64,000 nucleotides of DNA from Allosphingosinicella deserti (GCF_003012735.1 NZ_PXYI01000003.1:186001-250000), one strand, 5' to 3'; positions 33,041 through 42,545 are shown, counted from the stretch's first letter. The notes: generated by a model not told the origin, from the sequence alone. Program-made: numbers and translations.

Positions 33041-33643
33041 GTGCACGCGCTCATCGTCGTCGCTCATCCCAATCCGCAATCGCTCACCCACCATGTCGCG
33101 GCGACGGTGCGATCCGGCATCGAGGAAAGCGGGCATTCCGCCGAGATCGCGGATCTGGCCGCAGAGGGGTTCGACCCGCGCTATTCCGCCGCCGATCAGG
33201 CCGCTTATGTGAAAGGGGACGCCATCCCCGACGATGTCGCAGCCGAGCAGGCGAGGATCGATCGCTCGGACTCGCTTGTGCTCGTCTACCCAATCTACTG
33301 GTGGTCGTTCCCCGGCCTGCTCAAAGGCTGGATCGACCGGGTGTTCGTCAATGGCTGGGCCTATCAGGAGACCGATGCCGGCATCGAGAAGAAGCTGGCT
33401 AGGCTGATGGTTCATCTCGTCGGCATCGGCGGAGCGGATCTCGGAACCTATGCGCGGCGCGGCTATCAATGGGCGATGCGCACCCAGATCGAGCACGGCA
33501 TCTTCGACTATTGCGGCGCCAGCGTCGTGCGATCGGAGCTTTTTCTGCCTCCGGAGAGCGGAGACTGGTCGGAGCATCTTGCCACGGCGCGCACGATCGG
33601 GGCCGACATGTTCCGGGACGAACGCGTCGAAATAGCCGCGTAA
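33041..33643 (+). CDS. NAD(P)H quinone oxidoreductase, flavodoxin-2 fold
   Basis: 200 residues from GTG 33041, which has GGAGG 5 nt upstream and gives the family start (V/M)HALIVVAHPNPQS. A GTG 12 nt earlier is less likely. Motifs: flavin phosphate loop AHPNPQSLTHHV, then YPIYWWSFPGLLKGWIDRVFVNGWAY, the signature of MdaB/KefF/NQO-type enzymes. It performs two-electron reduction of quinones or related electrophiles using NAD(P)H and FAD/FMN, protecting from redox cycling. Its expression should be controlled by the divergent TetR protein. Confidence 0.92.
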   Translation: MHALIVVAHPNPQSLTHHVAATVRSGIEESGHSAEIADLAAEGFDPRYSAADQAAYVKGDAIPDDVAAEQARIDRSDSLVLVYPIYWWSFPGLLKGWIDRVFVNGWAYQETDAGIEKKLARLMVHLVGIGGADLGTYARRGYQWAMRTQIEHGIFDYCGASVVRSELFLPPESGDWSEHLATARTIGADMFRDERVEIAA

Positions 33644-34090
33644 CGGTCTGAACGCGCGCCGGCGCAAGGCGCAACTGCAGCGCGCAAGCGACAGCTTGCC
33701 GGCGGCTCGGATCGCTGCGGAAAGGGAGCGGGACGCGGGAGGCCCGAGGGGCACGAACCCGCGCCAATCCCGTGGCCGATTGCAGGCGACCGCGATCCTG
33801 CCTGTCCACAAGCCGGCAACCTCGCCGCCTCGCCAAACCGTCTCTCGCGAGCATTTGCGCCTGCCTACGTAATCGTACGTATCGGCGCCCGCCGAGCCGC
33901 ACCTAGGTATCTGTTTCGAACTGATTGTCGGAGCGCCTCCAGGGCCAATCGCGGAAGAGAGAACGCGGTGCCCACTGTGCGCTGCAGCAAACAACTTGGG
34001 CCAAATCGTCCGCTCCCGCGTCGGCCCGGCTATATTAGCAATCGATCATACCTGATCCAGCTAGACATCAGATCTAAACCAGGAAACCCC
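33644..34090. other. Intergenic region upstream of porin
   Basis: 447 bp with no convincing gene. A 16-bp inverted repeat TACGTA-ATCG-TACGTA is at 33866-33881, 209 bp before the porin start; each arm is itself a palindrome. The last 70 bp are AT-richer and probably hold the porin promoter and leader; AGGA stands 6 nt before its ATG. No PHO-box-like repeat was seen here. Confidence 0.5.
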
Positions 34091-35590
34091 ATGAAGAGCA
34101 CACTTCTTTCGAGTGCGGCGGTGGCTGCACTTGTCTACGCGACGCCTGCGTTCGCGCAGAGCAATTCGGCCGACCAGCAGGAACTCGTCTCGCTGCTCCG
34201 GGCGCAGGCGGCGGAGATTGCCGCGCTGCGCGCGCGTCTCGACAAGATCGAGGGCGCCGGCACGGCACAGGCCGGCGGCGCCGCGCCTCAGCTGGTGCAG
34301 CCCACCCAGCCGGTCGCCACCGGCCAGCGCATGGCTCTCGCCAACGAGGAGAATGTGCAGGATTCCTTCGCGCCGCAGATCGTGCCGCCGGGACCTGCCG
34401 ACCAGGATGTCGCCCAGGCGCGTGCCGCGATGAACGTTTCCAACGTCACCGCGGAATGGCGCGGCGGCCTGCCGACGTTCCGCTCCGCGGACGGCAAGTA
34501 TATGTTCAAGATGCGCGGCCGCATCATCAACCACGTCAGTTCGACCTTCGGATCGGACTATGAGGGCCGCAACATCACCACCACCGGCGCGCGCGCGCTG
34601 CGTATCGGCATCGAAGGCGCGGTCGGTCCGCACTTCTTCTACCAGTTCGAAAACGACTTCGCCGACAACACGTCCGACGTCGGCACCATGTTCGTTGGCT
34701 GGCGCGACAGCACGGGCGGGATTTCGTACGATGTGCGTTTCGGCAACATGTTCAACGATCGCAGCTTCGAAGGCTCGAGCGGCTCGGACGCGCCGCCGTT
34801 CCTGGAGCGCAACGTCGTCGCGACTTCGATCATCCCGCAGCGCGGCTTCTACGGCATGGCGCTGATGCCCCGCATCTTCTGGAAGACCGGACACGCGTCG
34901 ATCACGATCAGCGGCGACAGCGTCGACGCCAGCCAGGCGGTCGGCGACAGCCGTACCGTGCTCGGTCGCGCGCACTGGAACCCGCTCAAGACCGATCGCT
35001 CGATCGTGCATCTCGGTCTCTGGGGCTTCGACGAGAAGCTGGCCAAGGGTCCCGGCACGCTGACCCGCAACACCGTCATCGGCGGCCGCTTCAACGGCGC
35101 GCTGCGCGTTTCCACCGGCCCGGTGGTCGGCGGCACCGGCACGACCGGCTACGGCGTCGAAGCCGGCGGCTATGTGGGCCCGTTCTGGGTAATGGGCGAG
35201 GCCGGCCGGCGCGAGGCGCGGCTGAATGCCGGCCGTGCGGACTTCGAGACCAAGGCATGGAGCCTGTCGGGCGGCTGGTTCGTCACCGGCGATCTGCCCC
35301 CGTACAATCCGCGGCTCGGCACCTTCGCCCAGCCCCGCGTGCTGCGGCCGGTGTTCGATGGCGGCCCGGGTGCGATCGAGGTTCTCGCGCGATACGAGAA
35401 TATCGACTTTTCGGGCCTGCCCACCGGTGGCGAGGGGTCCGCGGCGACCGCGGGCGTGAACTGGTACCTGGACAGCATCATGCGTCTCCAGTTCAACTTC
35501 ATCCACTGGAACACGAACAATCTCGCCGGCGCCTATACGGGCAAGGACAGCGGCGAGACGATCAGCGCGGGCTTCGGCGTCACCTTCTAA
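34091..35590 (+). CDS. OprO/OprP-type outer-membrane porin
   Basis: 499 residues from ATG 34091 (AGGA 6 nt upstream). A signal peptide ends ATPAFA-QS (about 21). A short coiled coil follows (QQELVSLLRAQAAEIAALRARLDKIE), as in other trimeric porins that tether to the cell wall. The barrel begins FKMRGRIINHVSSTFG and has the PF07396 landmarks ALRIGIEGAVGPHFFYQFENDFA and FGNMFNDRSFEG, and ends ETISAGFGVTF with terminal Phe. This family (phosphate-selective porins O and P) passes phosphate, polyphosphate or other anions. No Pho box is visible upstream, so phosphate control is not shown. Confidence 0.9.
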   Translation: MKSTLLSSAAVAALVYATPAFAQSNSADQQELVSLLRAQAAEIAALRARLDKIEGAGTAQAGGAAPQLVQPTQPVATGQRMALANEENVQDSFAPQIVPPGPADQDVAQARAAMNVSNVTAEWRGGLPTFRSADGKYMFKMRGRIINHVSSTFGSDYEGRNITTTGARALRIGIEGAVGPHFFYQFENDFADNTSDVGTMFVGWRDSTGGISYDVRFGNMFNDRSFEGSSGSDAPPFLERNVVATSIIPQRGFYGMALMPRIFWKTGHASITISGDSVDASQAVGDSRTVLGRAHWNPLKTDRSIVHLGLWGFDEKLAKGPGTLTRNTVIGGRFNGALRVSTGPVVGGTGTTGYGVEAGGYVGPFWVMGEAGRREARLNAGRADFETKAWSLSGGWFVTGDLPPYNPRLGTFAQPRVLRPVFDGGPGAIEVLARYENIDFSGLPTGGEGSAATAGVNWYLDSIMRLQFNFIHWNTNNLAGAYTGKDSGETISAGFGVTF

Positions 35591-35654
35591 GCCGCGTATC
35601 CGCACAAGTGGCTGTCGCTCGTCCAGGAGCGGCAGCCACGATCGCGTTCAAGAC

Positions 35655-35691
35655 GATGCCGTGTCGTCCTCCTTGGGGGCGACACGGCATC
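35655..35691 (+). terminator. Hairpin downstream of porin
   Basis: GATGCCGTGTCG (35655-35666) and CGACACGGCATC (35680-35691) form a perfect 12-bp stem with a 13-nt loop, 65 bp after the porin stop. There is no U-run. The rest of the 307-bp gap (35591-35897) shows nothing else. Confidence 0.55.
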
Positions 35692-35897
35692 ATGCGGTAT
35701 GCGGAAATCTGCTGCAGCTCGGCCGTTCCTCTGCGGTGCCGATCAGCCCACGCTCATGGGCCGAGAGCTCGGAGGTGGTGGCAGCAAAGGGATAGCTTGG
35801 AGCGCCGTCCGCGCGTCAGGATGCGCTTCAGCGCCGAGGGAGCGATGTCCCGTTACATGCCGCCGGCGGATTCTGGTCGCCGGAGGCGGGCGCGCCT

Positions 35898-36107
35898 TCA
35901 GCCGGCCTTGCGGTCGGTCTCGGCCGGGGCGGGGACGAACGGCGAGATGTGACGCAGCGCGAGGCGCATCAGCAGGATGGCGACCAGCGCGGTGAGCAGC
36001 GCCGGCCAGAACGGATTCTCGACGAGCAGGTCCATCGAGCCGGTACCACCGGCAGCGACGATCGACCCGAGAAGATATGCGCGTTCCATCCCGCTCTGAT
36101 GCCGCAT
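35898..36107 (-). CDS. Possible small membrane protein
   Basis: 69 residues from ATG 36107; internal starts at 36089 or 36026 are possible and none has a good SD. One or two hydrophobic segments (AYLLGSIVAAGGTGSMDLLV, WPALLTALVAILLMRLAL) are followed by a charged tail with ETDRKAG. The composition is plausible for a small inner-membrane protein, but no family is recognised. Confidence 0.35.
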   Translation of the reverse strand: MRHQSGMERAYLLGSIVAAGGTGSMDLLVENPFWPALLTALVAILLMRLALRHISPFVPAPAETDRKAG

Positions 36108-36110
36108 CAA

Positions 36111-36489
36111 TGGTCACGGGCCGGTAACCCGAGCGGTCCGTAAGAACACGGAGGTCACGCTCTATCACTGCTCAAGCCGCTATTTCACGAACGACGAGCT
36201 GGCCAGGATTCGCGACGTTTAGGCTGCCCCGCATCCTGCCGGCCGATCCGCGCTCCGTCCTTTCAAGAATCCTTAAGAGAGCGCCACTAAGCCGTTGGAG
36301 GGGCTTGGGGCATATCAGGTTCGAGATGGGCAGATTCGCAGAGGATCCGACGGATACGGGACTCGCCTCCCGGCCGGGCTCCGTGCGCCCTGTCGCCCTT
36401 GCCGCCGCGATGCCGACAGGTCGCCGCCGGTCGGGCCCGGATCGTCCGCCTGGCCGAAGCCCGGGATCGCCTTCGCCCGGAGTCGCTGC
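36111..36489. other. Intergenic region upstream of HD-GYP gene
   Basis: 379 bp. The HD-GYP frame stays open upstream to 36295, but that part is Arg/Pro-rich and unlike the family. The AT-richer patch around 36260-36290 (TTTCAAGAATCCTTAAGAG) may hold a promoter. Nothing else seen. Confidence 0.4.
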
Positions 36490-37761
36490 GTGGCGCTGAA
36501 GCGGATCCGCCGGGATCAGGCCCGCCTGGGCATGTTCATCGAGTCGTTCGACGGCTCTTGGTTTCGGCATCCCTTCTGGAAAAGCCGCTTCGTCATCGCG
36601 AGCGCCGAACAGCTCGCGGCGGTGCTCGACAGCGACATTCCGGGGCTGGTGATCGACACGTCCAGAGGCTCCGACGTCGCGGGCGCGGCAACGCCTGCGC
36701 CGTCGCACGGCGCCGAGGTTGCCGGAATTGCGCCGGCTGGGGTCGGCGCCGCGCCGTCTCGCGCCGCGCCCCCGCCGATGCCGGTCGCTCCTCCGAACCC
36801 GTCGCGCGCCGAGGAGCGGGCACGGGCCGAAGCCGCGGCGGTGGTCAGCCGCTCGAAGAAGGTGGTCCGCGGAATCTTCGACGGTGCGCGGCTCGGCAAG
36901 GCGATCGAATCGGAGGCGGTGGTCGCCGTGGTCGAGGACATTTCTGCAACGATCGAGAAGAACCGCGCCGCCTTCCTCAAGGTCGTGCGGCTCAAATCCA
37001 AGGACGAATATACCTATCTTCACTCGGTCGCGGTCTGCGCGCTGATGGTCAGCTTCGCGCGGCAACTCGACCTCAACGACCGCGTGACTTCCGAACTCGG
37101 CACGGCCGGCCTGCTCCACGACATCGGCAAGACGGCCGTGCCCAGCGATGTCCTCAACAAGCCGGCCCGGCTCAGCGCCGAGGAGTATGCCCTCGTCCAG
37201 ACCCACCCCGAACAAGGCTATCGCCTGCTCGTCGAGGCAACGGGCGTCCCGGAACTCGCGCTCGACGTCTGCCGGCATCATCACGAAAAGGTCGATGGCA
37301 CCGGCTACCCGCACGGCCTAACCGGCGCCGAGATCAGCCTCGCCGCGCGGATGGGCGCGATTTGCGACGTCTACGACGCACTGACGTCGAACCGCGCCTA
37401 CAAGCGCGCCTGGTCGCCGGTGCAGGCGATCACGGAGATGGCCGGGTGGCATGGGCAGTTCGATCCGGACCTGTTGTTCACGTTCATGCAGAGCATCGGA
37501 GTCTTTCCTGTGGGGATGGTCGTACGCCTACGATCCAACCGGCTCGGCGTCGTTCTCGATCCCGGGCGCCGCGCGTCGACCGCCCGCGTGCTCGCTTTCT
37601 ATTCCATCGCCCGCAATTCGGCGATCGCGCCCGAGGCGATCATCCTCGCGGACGGTGCCTATGGCGATGCGGTCGTCGCCAAGGCCGATCCGGCGCACTG
37701 GGGCGCGGCTGCCAGCGAAGCGGCTGCCCTCTATGTGCCCAGCAACAGGGCCGCGGCCTGA
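36490..37761 (+). CDS. HD-GYP domain protein (c-di-GMP phosphodiesterase)
   Basis: 423 residues from GTG 36490 (GGAG 8 nt before), which gives the family start LKRIRRDQARLGMFIESFDGSWFRHPFW of the DUF3391 domain (about 1-100). After a Pro/Ala-rich linker the HD-GYP domain spans about 170-360: HSVAVCALMV, LLHDIGK (His-Asp near 210), THPEQGY, and CRHHHEKVDGTGYPHGL with the GTGYP variant of the GYP motif. This family hydrolyses c-di-GMP to GMP with a bimetal centre and promotes motile or planktonic states. A C-terminal 60-residue extension carries no known domain. Monocistronic. Confidence 0.93.
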   Translation: MALKRIRRDQARLGMFIESFDGSWFRHPFWKSRFVIASAEQLAAVLDSDIPGLVIDTSRGSDVAGAATPAPSHGAEVAGIAPAGVGAAPSRAAPPPMPVAPPNPSRAEERARAEAAAVVSRSKKVVRGIFDGARLGKAIESEAVVAVVEDISATIEKNRAAFLKVVRLKSKDEYTYLHSVAVCALMVSFARQLDLNDRVTSELGTAGLLHDIGKTAVPSDVLNKPARLSAEEYALVQTHPEQGYRLLVEATGVPELALDVCRHHHEKVDGTGYPHGLTGAEISLAARMGAICDVYDALTSNRAYKRAWSPVQAITEMAGWHGQFDPDLLFTFMQSIGVFPVGMVVRLRSNRLGVVLDPGRRASTARVLAFYSIARNSAIAPEAIILADGAYGDAVVAKADPAHWGAAASEAAALYVPSNRAAA

Positions 37762-37941
37762 TCCCCTGGACGCTTGGTTTCCAAGCCGCATCCGAATACC
37801 CTCGGATTCTCACGAGCATTGCAGCCGGGCGCGGCACGCGGCAGAAGCGCGCGCGCAAGGTCCGGATCTTCGGCGCCGCCCCCCATCGCCCGCAGGCGCA
37901 CGGGGCCGGCATTCGTCTCCCGGTCCGATCAGGAAACACGC

Positions 37942-38244
37942 ATGCCAGTCTCGGTCCAGATCAAGTGCATCAACACCTTCCGGCGCGCCCATCCGTGCCG
38001 CAAGATCAGCGATATCGGCGGATTCACCGATCGGCAGTGGAAGATCAGCGTCCATGACGCGATCGACCATATCGAAAGCGGCGCCTGGGAATTTTTCGTG
38101 ATGGTCGGCGCCGAGCGCCGGCGAGTGGTCGTCGCGTCGCTGGACGGACGCAAATATCTGAAGGCCGAAGGCGACGACGAGGCCCCCGAGACCTTGCTCG
38201 CGCTGCCCCAATGCCGCGACGCGGATTACTGGACGCTGGGCTGA
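37942..38244 (+). CDS. DUF3892 family protein
   Basis: 100 residues from ATG 37942 (AGGAAAC 6 nt before). VQIKCINTFRRAHPCRKISDIGG near the start and an RRRVVVASLDGRKYLKAEGDDEAPETLLALPQC strand region match DUF3892, a small conserved family of unknown function. Two Cys lie in the N-terminal part (KCIN, HPCRK). Convergent with the beta-barrel gene. Confidence 0.75.
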   Translation: MPVSVQIKCINTFRRAHPCRKISDIGGFTDRQWKISVHDAIDHIESGAWEFFVMVGAERRRVVVASLDGRKYLKAEGDDEAPETLLALPQCRDADYWTLG

Positions 38245-38262
38245 GAGCGGCCTGACGGGTTC

Positions 38263-38293
38263 GCGTGCGGAGAGGCGCCGCCCCTCCGCACGC
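38263..38293. terminator. Bidirectional terminator-like hairpin
   Basis: GCGTGCGGAG (38263-38272) and CTCCGCACGC (38284-38293) form a 10-bp stem with an 11-nt loop between the convergent DUF3892 and beta-barrel genes (stops at 38244 and 38301). No U-runs on either side. Confidence 0.6.
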
Positions 38294-38300
38294 ACCGTCC

Positions 38301-38996
38301 TCAGAAGCGAATGCCGAAGCCTGCAACTGCCTGGTGACGCCGCATGTGGATGCTGGCGGCAACGTCGTCGCTCGTTGCACTGGTGCCGGTCGGCACCGTG
38401 AAGCTGTCGCGGCCGTAATCGGTATAGGCATATTCGATCTTGCCGTAGAGATCGAAGCCGAACGGCACTTCGAGGCCGGCTCCGAGATGGAAGCCGCTGC
38501 GAGTCTTCTTGCGCGCATAAGGCTGGTAATCCTTGTCAGCCTTGGCCGCGTCGAAATCGGTGTAGCCGAGCCGGGTCGAACCCATCGACCAGCCGCCCTT
38601 CGCATAGAGCATCGCGCCCGGGCCGATGATCCAGCCGGTGCGCACGCCGGCCGAGACGGTGCGCTTGACCTTGCCGCAGCCCAAGTCGTCGGCGGAAATC
38701 TCCCGGCACACCTTCGCGCCGGTCTGCTCGACCCCGGCATAGGCGCCGACCAGCGCGCTTGCCCCGACCGGGTGATCGTAGCCGCCTTCGATGCCGTAGG
38801 AGAAGGCGCTGTCGAGCGGCTCCGCACTCACCCGCTGCGCCGGGCGGATGGGATCGGGAATGTCGGCCCGGGTCTGCAGATTGTCCCAGCCGAGCCGCCC
38901 CTCGAGGCGGGCCCCGGTGAAGCCCTCATCGGCCGCCATGGCCGGCGCGGCTGCGGAAAACGCCGCGCCAAGCGCGACGAACGACATCACTCTCAT
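38301..38996 (-). CDS. Outer-membrane beta-barrel protein (OmpA-like barrel)
   Basis: 231 residues from ATG 38996 (AGGAG 7 nt before). A signal peptide ends AAPAMA-AD (about 22). The mature part is an eight-strand-type barrel: ARLEGRLGWDN, FSYGIEGGYDH, LVGAYAGVEQTG, VSAGVRTGWIIG, MLYAKGGWSMGSTRL, GFHLGAGLEVPFG, LYGKIEYAYTDYG and HQAVAGFGIRF with terminal Phe. This is the OMP_b-brl/Omp25-like group common in alphaproteobacteria; the role is structural or adhesion. One Cys pair (KVCRE, LGCGK) may form a loop disulfide. Confidence 0.87.
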   Translation of the reverse strand: MRVMSFVALGAAFSAAAPAMAADEGFTGARLEGRLGWDNLQTRADIPDPIRPAQRVSAEPLDSAFSYGIEGGYDHPVGASALVGAYAGVEQTGAKVCREISADDLGCGKVKRTVSAGVRTGWIIGPGAMLYAKGGWSMGSTRLGYTDFDAAKADKDYQPYARKKTRSGFHLGAGLEVPFGFDLYGKIEYAYTDYGRDSFTVPTGTSATSDDVAASIHMRRHQAVAGFGIRF

Positions 38997-39200
38997 CGAT
39001 ACTCCTTGTTCGATCGGGGGCGCGCCGGCCGCTTGTGCCGAACGGCGGCGCGCGCAGTTCGGAGCGGCATCGCCGCTCACCACGATCAGACGCCGCGCGC
39101 GACCGTGACCCGCACCGTCTCCGATGGCGTTTGTGCGATTGTCGGGTGCGCGGACCAGGCCGAAGGAACGCCGGTCAGCGAGCGGCGCTGCGGGCCTGGA

Positions 39201-40040
39201 TCATGATCCTGTAGCGCTTTCGACGCCGTTCGAGCCCGGGTCGCACGGCGCCGCAGCGCGACCGCGCTGGATGGCGTCGCTGAACGCGGCGGCGAGGATG
39301 CCCGCCGGCATGGCGATCAGGCCGATTCCGGCGATCGCGACGATCACCGCGATGAACTTGCCGAGGATCGTGATCGGAAAGACGTCGCCATAGCCGATCG
39401 TCGTCAAGGTCACTGCCGCCCACCACATGGCGCGGGGAATGCTGCCGAACTTGTCGGGCTGGGCGTGGCCTTCGGCCAGCCACATAGCCGTCGCGCCGAG
39501 GATGATCAGCGCGAAGGCGAGCAAAACGGTGAGCATCAGCTCGTCGCGGCGCTCGGAGACCGCCTCGGTGAGATGGCGAACCGCGGTCGAAAAGCGGCCG
39601 AGGCGGGCGAAGCGCAAGATCGCGATCACCCGCAGCAGCCGCAGCGACACGAACCCGCTGGCGACCATCGGTGCCAGGGTAGCGGCAACGACGGCGGCGT
39701 CGAGGAGCGCGCCCGGAGTCAGCGCATAGCGGAGGCGGCCCCCGGGACCCCGGAAGCGGGGCGAGTCGCCCGCGACCCACAAGCGTGCGGCATATTCGGC
39801 GAGGAAGATCGACCCGAACAGCATGTCGATCCCGTTGAGCAGCGTCTCGCGGCCGTCCGCGATCATCGGCTCGGTTCTGAGGATCGCCAGCAAAGTCGCC
39901 GCGATGATCAGAAGGACGAGGAACCGGTTGGTCGGCGACAGACCCTTGCGATTCCAGGCGGCCGGATCGAGCTGACGATGGAGCCGCCGGCGAAGGCGGG
40001 GCGCCTCCCTGGTCTCCGTGCTTCCGCGAACTTCGCTCAT
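39201..40040 (-). CDS. Voltage-gated-type K+ channel
   Basis: 279 residues from ATG 40040, with GGGGGAG 6 nt upstream; an in-frame ATG 15 nt earlier is less well placed. Six transmembrane segments: about 38-55, 70-90, 110-128, S4 at 132-150 (SLRLLRVIAILRFARLGRF with five Arg), 167-188 and 226-250. The pore carries the selectivity filter TTIGYGD (213-219). This is the KvAP-like ion_trans architecture. A basic N-terminus and an acidic/Gly-rich tail are cytoplasmic. It should pass K+ in response to voltage. Single gene, divergent from the TonB receptor. Confidence 0.93.
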   Translation of the reverse strand: MSEVRGSTETREAPRLRRRLHRQLDPAAWNRKGLSPTNRFLVLLIIAATLLAILRTEPMIADGRETLLNGIDMLFGSIFLAEYAARLWVAGDSPRFRGPGGRLRYALTPGALLDAAVVAATLAPMVASGFVSLRLLRVIAILRFARLGRFSTAVRHLTEAVSERRDELMLTVLLAFALIILGATAMWLAEGHAQPDKFGSIPRAMWWAAVTLTTIGYGDVFPITILGKFIAVIVAIAGIGLIAMPAGILAAAFSDAIQRGRAAAPCDPGSNGVESATGS

Positions 40041-40116
40041 CGACGACTCCCCCATCGGTCAATTCTGATCGGGCCGGAGAACCCTGTCCAGAGCTTGCCG
40101 GGCAGGTGGAGAGCGC

Positions 40117-40145
40117 TTGTCACCTTTCTGTCGCCGCGCCGTCAC
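40117..40145 (+). promoter_or_regulatory. PHO-box-like triplet upstream of TonB receptor
   Basis: Three 7-bp repeats with exact 4-bp linkers: TTGTCAC (40117-40123), CTGTCGC (40128-40134) and CCGTCAC (40139-40145). This is the 11-bp periodicity of PhoB sites (consensus CTGTCAT). The site is 140 bp upstream of the TonB receptor GTG, and that gene is followed by a phospholipase C. The repeat units deviate from consensus in 2-3 positions each. PhoB control is inferred. Confidence 0.5.
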
Positions 40146-40285
40146 CGCGGAAGCGCTGAACGATCACGGGCCCGACGCAGGGCGGCGCTAGCGTGACGTC
40201 AAGGCAGCGGAAACGGCGTCGCGAGGTTCGCCGGCCGCTGAGAGGATGTCCGGTTCGGATCGAGTGATCAGGGGGAAATTGGACA

Positions 40286-42490
40286 GTGACGACATTCGTG
40301 ACGAGGGGCCTTGGCGGTCTCTTGATGGCTGGCTGTTGCCAGATGCCGGCGTTCGCCGCCGATCTGCCCGCACGCGAAGGCGCGGCAGGCGAGGCAGGCA
40401 TCACCGCCGCCGCTGCTGCCGCAGCCACCGCAGACGACGATCAGCGCGAGGACGAGATCCTGGTCACCGGCAAGGCGGTGCGCAGCAGCCCGCTCGCAGC
40501 CAGCGTCGCCGAATATGGCAATGCCGTTCAGATCGTCGATTCCGACGCGATCGAGGCGAGCGGCGCGACCAATTTCGCCGAGGCAATCCAGTTTCTCGTC
40601 AAGGGCGCGAACATCGGCTACTCGCCGGACGAGGGCGAGTATACGATCCGTCTCGACGGCGGCGGCGATCGTGATACGCTGGTCGTGCTGGACGGCGTGC
40701 CGCTCTACGACCGCGGCCCGGCACTCGAGGAGATCTGGGGCGCGACCACCATCGATCCGCACATGATCGATCGCATCGAGGTGTTCCGCGGCGGCAACAG
40801 CTTGTTCTTCGGCAGCAATGGCGGCATCGGCGTGGTCAGCGTCGTCACCAAGAAGCCCGACGGCGGCAAGAGGTTCGAATTCGGCGCCAATGTCGGCTCG
40901 TTCGGCACCCGCGACATCTGGGGCAATGCTTCCTTCCCGCTCGACGCCGACGGGCGGCACAGCATCATGATCTACGGCACCGCGCAGCACACCGACAATC
41001 CGCGCATCTTCAACCCCGCGGACTTCGTCGACAATGTCGCGGCCGGTGGCGGAGTCCAGGAATTCCCGACCGATCGCGACAATGTCGGCCTCAAATATCT
41101 CTGGAAACCCGACGATCGCACCGAAATCCGGGTCAACGGCCAGTTTACCCAGATCCAGTTCCACGATCCGTTCCCGGACACCAACACCTTCTCGCCCAAC
41201 AAGGTGGAATATCCGATCGTCGACGCGAGCTTCGTGCGGACCTGGTCCGAGCGGCTGATGACCGAGGTTTCGGCCTATTGGAGCAATCCGCAGCTCTCGA
41301 ACACCGAGACCTTCCCCGAAGTGTGCATGATCCGAACGGGCTGCGTCAGCCCGGCGACCGGGCAAGCGATCGCGTGGGGCAAATATACCGGCCGCAACAT
41401 CGCTTTCCCGAACCAGGGTTTCGGCCCGGACTCGAAGAAGAGCGGTTTCCGCGAACTCGGCGGCAATGCCCGCGCGACCTTTACGCTCCCCAACGTCCTC
41501 GAAGTGGTCGGCGGCGTGCAGATCGTCTCCTACAAGGACGATTCCGATCCGGTCTTTCCGGTCGGCGACGCGACGACGACGATCACCGGCCTCTATGCGG
41601 ATTTCCGGCCGGTACTGCCGTTCAGCCCCTCGACCCGGCTGTCGCTGGCGATCCGGACCGACTTCGCCGACAGCTTCGGATCAAAGACGATCTGGAAGTT
41701 CGGCCTGCGCCAGCCGATCGGCGATTTCTACCTGCGCGCCAATGGCGGCACGTCGTACAGCACGCCGAAGAATAACGAGCTCTACGCCCAGAGCGCGACC
41801 ACGATCGGCAATCCGGATCTCAAGACCGAGGAGACCGAGACCTACAATGTCGGCGTCGGCTACGGCGCCGGCTTCGGCGACGTGCGCGTCAATGCGGAGA
41901 TCGGCGGCTTCCACACCGATATCACCAACCGCATCCAGACGACCTCGGGCCTCACCCCGAACACCTATTTCAACAACGATCGCATCACCCAGATACGCGG
42001 CCTCACCGCCGAGCTCGACATTGCGATCGGCAGCCAGTTCGCCGCCAACATCAGCTACACCAAGCAGCAGGCACGGCTCGACGGCACCAAGCTGCAGATC
42101 AACGAGACGCCGGAATATATCGTTCAGGGCAATGTCGCCTGGCACTCGCCCGACCGGCATTTCCACGTCAATTTCATGCCGCGCTATCAGGGGCCGGAAT
42201 ATTCGACCGGCGGCGTCGGCGGCGTGCTGCGCACCAATTTCGGCAACTATTTCGTCGCCAACGCCTCGATCGCCTACTGGGCGGGCGCCGAGCGCCAGCA
42301 TCGTTTCCAGCTGCGCATCGCCAATCTGTTCGACGCCGATTATGCCGAGCGCTGGGCCTACGGCAACAGGCGCTTCAGCGAGGCCTTCGTGACCGGGCAG
42401 ATCAAACTCAACGGCCCCGATTACTTCTACGGCTATCCGTTCGAGGGCAAGCCGCGCAGCTATTACTTCTCCTACACCACGCAGTTCTGA
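40286..42490 (+). CDS. TonB-dependent receptor
   Basis: 734 residues from GTG 40286 (GGGGGA 9 nt before). A signal peptide ends MPAFA-AD (about 25). A TonB-box-like EDEILVTGK (about 54-62) precedes the plug domain: AIEASGATNFAEAIQFLV, YTIRLDGGGDRDTLVVLDGVPLYDRG and IEVFRGGNSLFFGSNGGIGVVSVVTKK. The 22-stranded barrel ends RSYYFSYTTQF with the aromatic C-terminus required for assembly. It imports a scarce ligand across the outer membrane using TonB energy. Because a phosphocholine-type phospholipase C follows 55 bp later and a PHO-box-like site precedes, the ligand may be a phosphorus compound; this is inference. Confidence 0.93.
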   Translation: MTTFVTRGLGGLLMAGCCQMPAFAADLPAREGAAGEAGITAAAAAAATADDDQREDEILVTGKAVRSSPLAASVAEYGNAVQIVDSDAIEASGATNFAEAIQFLVKGANIGYSPDEGEYTIRLDGGGDRDTLVVLDGVPLYDRGPALEEIWGATTIDPHMIDRIEVFRGGNSLFFGSNGGIGVVSVVTKKPDGGKRFEFGANVGSFGTRDIWGNASFPLDADGRHSIMIYGTAQHTDNPRIFNPADFVDNVAAGGGVQEFPTDRDNVGLKYLWKPDDRTEIRVNGQFTQIQFHDPFPDTNTFSPNKVEYPIVDASFVRTWSERLMTEVSAYWSNPQLSNTETFPEVCMIRTGCVSPATGQAIAWGKYTGRNIAFPNQGFGPDSKKSGFRELGGNARATFTLPNVLEVVGGVQIVSYKDDSDPVFPVGDATTTITGLYADFRPVLPFSPSTRLSLAIRTDFADSFGSKTIWKFGLRQPIGDFYLRANGGTSYSTPKNNELYAQSATTIGNPDLKTEETETYNVGVGYGAGFGDVRVNAEIGGFHTDITNRIQTTSGLTPNTYFNNDRITQIRGLTAELDIAIGSQFAANISYTKQQARLDGTKLQINETPEYIVQGNVAWHSPDRHFHVNFMPRYQGPEYSTGGVGGVLRTNFGNYFVANASIAYWAGAERQHRFQLRIANLFDADYAERWAYGNRRFSEAFVTGQIKLNGPDYFYGYPFEGKPRSYYFSYTTQF

Positions 42491-42545
42491 GCGGCGCGCC
42501 GAGGCGGCGCGTGCGCTTCGTCGGCTGACGATGAAGGGCCAAGAC

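Noticed and set aside
33054-33054. Longer TetR start at 33054
   Set aside because: It would translate through the operator and overlap the divergent reductase start; TTG 32964 fits better.
34021-34090. Pho box before the OprO/P-type porin
   Set aside because: No TGTCA repeats with 11-bp spacing found, although the family is often phosphate-regulated.
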